From Trichosphaerium sp. ATCC 40318 (taxonomy: Eukaryota > Discosea > Flabellinia > Trichosidae): a stretch of 27,158 nt of DNA. The stretch lies in assembly GCA_038496445.1 (NCBI GenBank), contig JALMLS010000258.1, forward strand, positions 1 to 27,158, read 5' to 3'. Position 1 is the first letter of the stretch; the number at the start of each line of letters is the position of its first letter. The notes under the pieces are model-generated. The model saw only the letters and a list, made by a program, of their open reading frames with translations. It ran no database searches and was not told where the DNA came from. The translations under genes were made by a program, and so were the position numbers. Shown piece by piece: positions 20,708 through 27,158 of this stretch.

Positions 20708-21738
20708 CAATCTGGCTCCTTCCTAAACACCAAAATTACGGTGATTGGCCTGCTTCCGGAGAGATTGATATTGTTGAGAGTAGAGGAAACGGTCCAGACT
20801 ATCCTTGTGATTCTGGTGTTAACGCAGTATCATCAGCACTCCATTGGGGACCATTTTGGTACTTTTGAAAACTCCGAGACTTGAAGATTCTGTAATTTAC
20901 TTATCGATTTTAATAGGCCTTCTCGCTGGCCTCTTACGAATGGAGAGTACAAAAAACCCAGTGGTACATTTGGTGATGGATATCACGTGTTCACTCTCGG
21001 TAAGATTTTTTTTTTGTCACGTGATATACAGATTGCTTACGATACATTAGAATGGTATGAAGACTACATAAAAACATCTGTTGATGGTACAGTTCAACCT
21101 GGCTTGCTATTTCTCCAATTTTTATAAATGAATAGGAAATGAGATTATGTATATCGATATGACCTCTGAGTCATTCTTTCAGCGTGGTGGTTATACATCT
21201 GATATCAAAAATCCATGGGAGGTAAAAAACCAAGCAAAACAATTTTTGGAGTTTTTTTCTAAGCTTACTTTTTCACCAAGGATCGTAAAAACAACGCTCC
21301 TTTTGATGAAGATTACTACCTCATATTTAATGTTGCTGTCGGTGGTACAGGAGGTATGTAAAAACATGATTTTAAAAGAAATTAGTGATTGACGCTTGTA
21401 TAACCTCTTTTTTTTCAGGATTCTTTGAAGACTGTCCAGGAAAGAAGCCTTGGATAAACTTGTCATCAACTGTATGTCATTTTATTATTTAAATTGTTAC
21501 TCTTACAGGCTTACCATTTATCAAGGCTATGGCTGATTTCTGGGACGCCAAAACACAATGGGTTGATACTTGGAAACTCAATGATCCTTCTCACCCAAGT
21601 GCCATGCAAGTCGATTGGGTCAAGTGCGTACTTATTTCTGTTTTCAATCAAACTAACTTGGACTTTCAAAAAAAAAGGGTATGGTGTGATCCTGCTGATT
21701 CTAGATGTGCTAAGAAAGACCCTATTATTGTCGAATAA
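20708..21738 (+). pseudogene. Glycoside hydrolase family 16 (beta-glucanase-like), C-terminal two-thirds
   Basis: Eight exons: 20708-20858, 20917-20999, 21051-21086, 21136-21221, 21281-21353, 21419-21471, 21526-21623, 21678-21738 (TAA). It opens mid-domain at AIWLLPKHQNYGDWPASG. The catalytic signature EIDIVES follows, with nucleophile and acid/base Glu both present, then HVFTLEWYEDYIKTSVDG, GNEIMYIDMTSESFFQRGG, and the terminal strand AMQVDWVKVWCDP. GH16 enzymes cut beta-1,3 or mixed beta-glucans, and some relatives only bind them. The signal peptide and the first beta-strands (about 80-120 residues) are absent: the first exon begins at an acceptor (TTTTACAG) with no upstream exon found. Catalytic residues and splice phases are intact, so it is truncated rather than decayed. 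Confidence 0.82.
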
Positions 21739-22429
21739 AATATTATATGTCTTGACCTCTAAATCTTCGGTTTACTACTCGCCATTACTGCCTCTATTTT
21801 ATGGTATAGTACTGAGTTTGTTTACAGCCCTTTGATAGTACATTCTTAAGTTTAAAGTCACCAATGATTTGGTGACGAGTTTCAGAAAATCAGCAAAAAG
21901 TGTTGCATCTTACATAATTTTGTAACGACTCAAAGCGTGTTGAGTGAACCCTACATGAACAAGAACTCGGGTATCGTTTGTATGGACGCCTAATTCAGTT
22001 TTCTAGACGAGAACGTTGACTTAGCTCTTCCATTCCTTCTTTTGGTACTGACGTGTTTTACAAGCAAATATTGTAAGCACCTTGCTAGAACATTGACATG
22101 CGTTATTTGAGTGATCGGCTCACTACGGAAGTCCAATCACTTCACTTCATTGAACGAGCCTCATTGATCAAGAGTTAATTGCTCGTATTTTGAAGCTACC
22201 ATTTCTGTACCTATAGTCAAGATAAAAGAGCCTCCGAAAAAACCGAAATAGCTTCATTGAAAAGATTTATAACGTTTATAGGAAGTACACCTACACCACT
22301 TTCTAGTAATTTTCTGTGACAAAACAATGAACGCGAAAAAGAAACAAATCATAGAAACAAATGTACAAGCAACAACAACAGCTTGAACAAAGAAAACAAA
22401 CAAAGCCTTATCTCAACTTAAAAACGTGC
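21739..22429. other. Intergenic region upstream of the EF-1alpha gene
   Basis: Non-coding as far as I can tell. It contains A-rich leader-like sequence near 22340-22429 and in-frame upstream ATGs (for example 22361) ahead of the chosen EF-1alpha start. It should hold that gene's promoter. Confidence 0.4.
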
Positions 22430-23978
22430 ATGTCAAAGAGCAAGAACAACAATGATAAAACTCATATTAATCTCGTTGTAATTGGTCATGCCGATGCAGG
22501 TAAATCAACAACATGCGGTCACTTGATATTCAAATGTGGTGGTGTCGACAAGAGAAGAATGCAAGTGGTGGAACAAAAGGCTGAAGAAAAGGGAATGAAG
22601 TCATTTGCTTATGCTTTCGTCATGGACAACACTGAAGAAGATCTATCTCATGGTGTCACAATCCAAACAATAACCAAGAAATTTTTCACCAACAACTACC
22701 ACGTGAGTCACTTTTGACTAATTACAGCGCCTCTGGAACCTTTTTTCTGACTTCGTTGTTTAGTTTACGATCATTGATGCTCCTGGACACCAAGATTTTA
22801 TCAAGAATATGATCACTGGTACCTCCCAAGCTGACGCAGTATTACTTGTCGTTCCAGCAACAAAGGGAGAGTTTGAGACTTCCATCTCTACCAACGGACA
22901 AACTCGCGAACATGCTTTGCTCGCTTACACTCTTGGTGTCAAGCAATTGATTATTGGTGTAAACAAGATGGACGCAAAGACTGTCAACTACGCTGAAACC
23001 AGATACAAGGAAATTGTCGCTGAAGTATCAGCCTTTTTGAAAAAGTACGTTCAACATGTGCGTGAGTGTTTTGTCCACTAACATTTTGCGGAGGATTGGG
23101 TTCAACACTAACAGTGTTCCTTTCGTTCCCATCTCTGGATTCGCTGGTGACAACATGACGGAGAAATCAAGCAACATGTCATGGTGGAAGGGCCCAACAT
23201 TGCTCCAAGCGCTTGACAACTTGAAGCCTCCAAAGCGTCCTACAAACAAGCCATTGAGAATGCCAATTCAAAGTGTCTACAAAATCAAAGGTTTCGGTAC
23301 TGTTGTCACTGGGCGTATCGAAGCAGGTCTTATCAAAGCCGGCCAAAAGGTGAAACTCGCACCGTCTGGTTTAATGGCTGAAGTGAGATCTATAGAGATG
23401 CACAATACCCAAATGACGCAGGCTGGTCCCGGTGACAATGTTGGTGTAAACTTGAGAGGTGTCTCTGTAAAGCAATTAGAACGTGGTACAGTGATTGGTG
23501 AGATTGGTGCTTCAGTACCTCTTGCTGAAGTGACTGAATTCGTTGCTCAAATCATCATCATATACCACCCAAAGAAGATCTTTGCTGGATACAGCCCGGT
23601 CTTTGGTAAGTTGTCTTTTTAGCTTTCTTGTGTTTTAATACTTACGTTCCTTCTCTTCTAGACATTCACACTGCTCATACTGCATGCCGCTTTGCCGAAC
23701 TCTTGACAAAGCTTGATCGCAAGACGAACGAAGTGACAGAAAAGAATCCTGCTTATCTCACTCTGCAATGGTTCGCTTGATTCCTACCAACCCACTTTGC
23801 TGTGAATCTTTCAAGGATATGCCTCCTCTTGGTCGTTTTGCAATCCGTGATATGAACAAGGTACCATTTCTTTTGTTTAACTATTCATCGGTTGTTCCTT
23901 CACCTGCTTACTTTTTATATCTAGACTGTGGCTGTAGGTATCATTAAATCAGTTACCAAGAAGGTTCAAGATGCTTGA
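22430..23978 (+). pseudogene. Divergent EF-1alpha paralogue with a C-terminal frameshift
   Basis: Translation factor delivering aminoacyl-tRNA to the ribosome. Exons: 22430-22702, 22764-23044, 23094-23605, 23662-23860, 23925-23978. They total 1,319 bases, not a multiple of three. Start chosen at MSKSKNNNDKTHINLVVIGH. GTPase motifs: [21 protein letters not shown] (usually GHRDF), NKMD and PISGF. Domains 2 and 3 follow normally up to TEKNPAYL, where the frame runs into a TGA at 23778-23780. The missing reading [15 protein letters not shown] resumes in another frame from about 23769 and ends KSVTKKVQDA. Relative to the family about four residues (KSGD region) plus one base are lost, consistent with a 13-base deletion. 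Switch I and nucleotide-site residues also diverge (GHAD, LSHGVTIQ). Either a decaying paralogue or an assembly error. Confidence 0.85.
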
Positions 23979-24805
23979 AAAACCGCAGCGGCTACATCTC
24001 AGTGCTGGTTGCTTTGGATCGTGTTCCTGAAAGCAAAACAAATCAAATAAACCTTTTTTTTAGACCCTTAAAAAATAGCTTTGTTCTAGTTCCTAATGCT
24101 GTCACTTACTCAACCTTGTAATATTGCCGTTTAGTACTATGTTGTGGAAAACTGAAGGATATAAAACACCTCTTTACAATATTTTCGGTAAAGTTCATAA
24201 CAACAAAGACAAGAACTATAAGCATGCGATTGATCAATGAATCGAACCTCAAAAAACGTCTCATCACTTCCGTAACCATTTTTTTTACCCTCATCTACAC
24301 GCTGAACTTACAGTTTCTATAGCATGTTTTACGTCTATTAACACTATCCGGAGCACCAGTAATCCCACTGCGCTATTACAGTATAGATGATACTTACGTC
24401 ACGAATGATGAGGAAAGTGATCATTTCTGAAAATGAAAGCAGCAAGGTCGTACCAAGTATATTACATCATTTCTTAACTACCCAATGTGTGATTTTGAGT
24501 GAAATCCTACGTCGGGTATCGTTTACACCAGTTCGGGTTTTTCTTAAAATTTGAGAAACCCACGTGTTACCTAAAAAGTATTAAAAAGTAAAAATGTAGG
24601 ATTACAATTCGGGCCTCTTACAACCTTATTTAAGTAGCTGATTACAATCACTAGCGATTTTAGAAGCGGTGTCGTTACATGTCTATACTTGTGCTACAAA
24701 ATAGCGTCATAGACACTAGAAATCTCGAAGAATTTACAAACGAAGTTTGTGGACTTTTTTTTTTAAAGGAAGTACATAATATACTCACTCTTTACACAAA
24801 GCCAC
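23979..24805. other. Intergenic region, no gene recognised
   Basis: AT-rich. Short open frames on both strands (for example minus 24106-24294) show no family character. One CACGTG at 24561. It should contain the promoter of the following metalloprotease gene. Confidence 0.4.
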
Positions 24806-27084
24806 ATGACACCAAAGTGCTTGTACGTTATAATCATATTAACTCTGATTTTGAGTATCTATGCCACGTCTGAAGAAGGTACCACAAGAGTTCTTTTCAC
24901 CCATCTAATATTTTTACAGAGCCACAAGCATTCCAGTGCTACGGCACAGAGTGTAAACAAATATACAAATCGCTGTCTAGCACTGAGAAAAGGTCAACAC
25001 CTACACTGATTGTAAGCAACACTTAACTCTTTATCTCTCTACAAGCGCCTCTAATCACTTCAACAGGTTGATTCTCGTACTATTTCATGGGAAGTGCGTT
25101 TTACAGATTGCGTCAATGGTACAGGCATTGGATTCGATAGTCCTACAAACGGCGATCAGGTAAGTTTTATACTAATGTGGAGACTTCAGGAGATTATACC
25201 ATGTTCAGTTGTGGTCATATCCAAAAATCTATTAACAAGGAAGTCTAGGCGCAAGCTATAGTTGTTGAGGTACTACAATACTTAGGAGGTATTCTTGACT
25301 TTCCAAACAGAAACAAAGGTACCTTGTTATTGTACTACTACGTCATTCAGTACAAACTAAACAAGTGTTATGCTTTAGCAAAGAGAACTCTGTCAGTTAC
25401 TTTTGAGGCTTCTGAAAATGTGCAAAATGGATCAAGGTTAGCATCAGCTGGAACATTCTGGGTTGGTTTCAGAAACAGCTTTAACCGTGGTGCTGCTACA
25501 TTACGTTATGAGCGCAATGTCAAGCCGTTTCCTCAATATAGTAACCCTGATATATCTGTTACTGTTAACTTTGGAGCAGGTACGTTTATTATTTTAGTAA
25601 AAGTAGTACCGCACCGAATGAGTGTACAATCTCAAAAAACCCAAAAGGAAATAAAAATTACCAAAATGTTCGGGTTTTTTGGGATCTTTTGCCCGTGTCA
25701 TTCAGGCGCCAGAGTAGTATTATTTTAGCTCTCGTCTGTAGAAAATACTTTAGAGGCTTTTGATTTTTGTTGACAACTTTGAACGATGCAGATAGTACTT
25801 TGTTTTTGGAAACACTTCCTCACTATCACTGTAGCTCCGCTTTTCTTTTTGTACTTATGCTTTTAACGTAGAATACCATTTCTCTGCGGGCACCAATATA
25901 ACAAATTCTACGTATAAACTAACTACTTAACGTTTTGGTAAGCAAAGACATAATTTTTTCTTTGTAGGTATGATTTTTATACTGTTCTTCTTCACGAGAT
26001 TATACACGGATTTGGCTTTACTAGTCTTACACGTGCGTTGTTACATTCTTATTTTTCAGTCATCTAACTTATTTTGTAGTTGCAGATGGCTCGTCAAGCA
26101 CTGGGGTATGTGGAAAAGAGCAGAAAAAAAACAAGGAAAAAAAAAAAGAAACACAAAAACTAGCTGATTGTCTTTGTTTTAGCTTACGAACTTCAGAACA
26201 AGATTTGAGCGTTCAATGTATCTTCAAAATTTTACCACATTGTTATTTAGTAGCGTTGGATCACTGCGTACCCCAACTAGCGGATTAACGTACAACGCTC
26301 CTATCGAAAAAACTATCATCCTGAAGCTAACTTTTTGAAGAGGTGCCGCTGGACCAATAGTATACAAATCACATGAAACTGAAGCTTGTGATACTCTACC
26401 CCAACTGTATTTCCCTTCAACGTTTAGGAGGTACAATATTTTGTAAAACTAGCTTACAAACAAAATAATACAAACAAAGACATGCCTACCAATTAAAGCA
26501 AATCACGTGATTAAATACTATTTTATAGAGGATCAAGCATGTCACATATTGATGCTACAGCTATGCCACAAGCTGTAATGAACCATGGTCTATATCGTGG
26601 TCAACTTAAACGAGAGTTGCAACCAGCAGAGATTTCAATTCTTGAAAGTAAGTCATTAACTACAACTAAAAGAAAAGCTCTTGGCTAATTTTTACAATTA
26701 AGGTCTTGGTTGGGTGTTCAATAACACTTTGGCACCATCTTGTTATAGTTTATCGCTACCTCCAACACGTTTCTTAACAAATCCACCCCAAACGGTTGCC
26801 ACCAACTCTCCAACGCAGACAGCAGTTGCTCCTGTAGCACAACTGGAGCCATCCACTGGATCAACGCCACCTCCAACGCCATCTACCGGATTTACCTCAC
26901 CATCGACATCACCTACACCTTCAACGCCAGTTAGTGGTGAGAAGTTTCATCGTGGTGCTGCACAAGCTAAATACTATCTGTTGGCAATATGGATATTTAT
27001 CTCTTTGGTATGGTTTTTTTCTTATACAACTTCACGTTGTATTGATAGAATTTTATTTTAACTTCTATTTAGTTAACATGTTGA
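24806..27084 (+). CDS. Secreted HExxH metalloprotease with Thr/Pro stalk and hydrophobic C-terminus, 13 exons
   Basis: Exons: 24806-24878, 24920-25011, 25067-25159, 25249-25318, 25379-25579, 25872-25911, 25968-26032, 26086-26105, 26183-26289, 26341-26430, 26529-26647, 26703-27007, 27073-27084. They total 1,287 bases and encode 428 residues. Signal peptide MTPKCLYVIIILTLILSIYA. Zinc motif in YDFYTVLLHEIIHGFGF (HEIIH at 199-203), then GSSMSHID (about 285-292) and ILESLGW (about 321-327). These match a secreted bacterial-type protease family I recognise by pattern but cannot name securely. A Pro/Thr/Ser stalk (about 355-400) follows, then a final hydrophobic run (YYLLAIWIFISLLTC) with no cytosolic tail, as in GPI-anchor signals. 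In-frame stops in the genome at 26336-26340 are removed by a 51-base intron. The last 12-base exon is less certain. Probably a cell-surface protein-degrading enzyme. Confidence 0.8.
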
Positions 27085-27158
27085 CGAAAATTGTGTACAT
27101 TGATTTGAGTATTGTAATATCCTGTTTTGTAAAGTTTAAATAATACTCCCCTCCCCGT

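Noticed and set aside
26224-26436. Minus-strand 70-codon open frame
   Set aside because: Shadow of protease exons 9-10 on the plus strand, which carry the conserved GAAGPIVYK and SHID-leading sequence.

Overview
The window is nuclear DNA of a microbial eukaryote. Almost every gene is split by many GT-AG introns. Most introns are tiny (about 20-60 bases) with T-rich 3' ends and occasional CTAAC-type branch sites. TAA, TAG and TGA all act as stops. Gene content is Ras, EF-1alpha, a sodium/solute symporter, a secreted acid phosphatase, a GH16 glucanase and two surface metalloproteases, which suggests a free-living osmotrophic or phagotrophic protist. The lineage cannot be fixed from the sequence. 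There are no rRNA genes, CRISPR arrays or bacterial operons, and I found no convincing tRNA gene.

Layout. 1-444 (-): 5' end of a coiled-coil gene running off the left edge. 1772-5058 (-): an 18-exon membrane-anchored metzincin of reprolysin/M12B type. 5602-7317 (-): an intronless protein of about fifteen 24-residue MORN-like repeats. 7722-13863 (-): a 5'-truncated LINE-type retrotransposon that seems to have landed about a dozen bases upstream of the Ras start codon. A 1,888-bp foldback DNA element (8928-10815, 6-bp target duplication) sits inside the LINE ORF. 13884-15150 (+): Ras GTPase with a CaaX box. 15567-17640 (+): membrane-anchored histidine acid phosphatase. 17880-18918 (+): multi-pass membrane protein. 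18990-20419 (-) and 20708-21738 (+): C-terminal parts of an SLC5-type symporter and a GH16 enzyme, head to head, both lacking N-terminal halves. 22430-23978 (+): EF-1alpha paralogue with a frameshift. 24806-27084 (+): a second surface metalloprotease.

Main observations. (1) A foldback transposon nested in a LINE; removing it with one target copy restores the LINE frame exactly. (2) A Ras with Ala12 and His61, both expected to impair GTP hydrolysis. (3) A histidine acid phosphatase whose HD dipeptide reads HF. (4) A head-to-head pair of 5'-truncated genes, as if one deletion removed both fronts. (5) CACGTG is strongly over-represented in the native gene regions, nearly absent from the 5.1-13.9 kb segment, and often overlaps splice donors. 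(6) A run of stem-loops in the presumed LINE 3' UTR. All spliced models come from reading frame continuity, splice signals and protein-family fit, with no transcript data.
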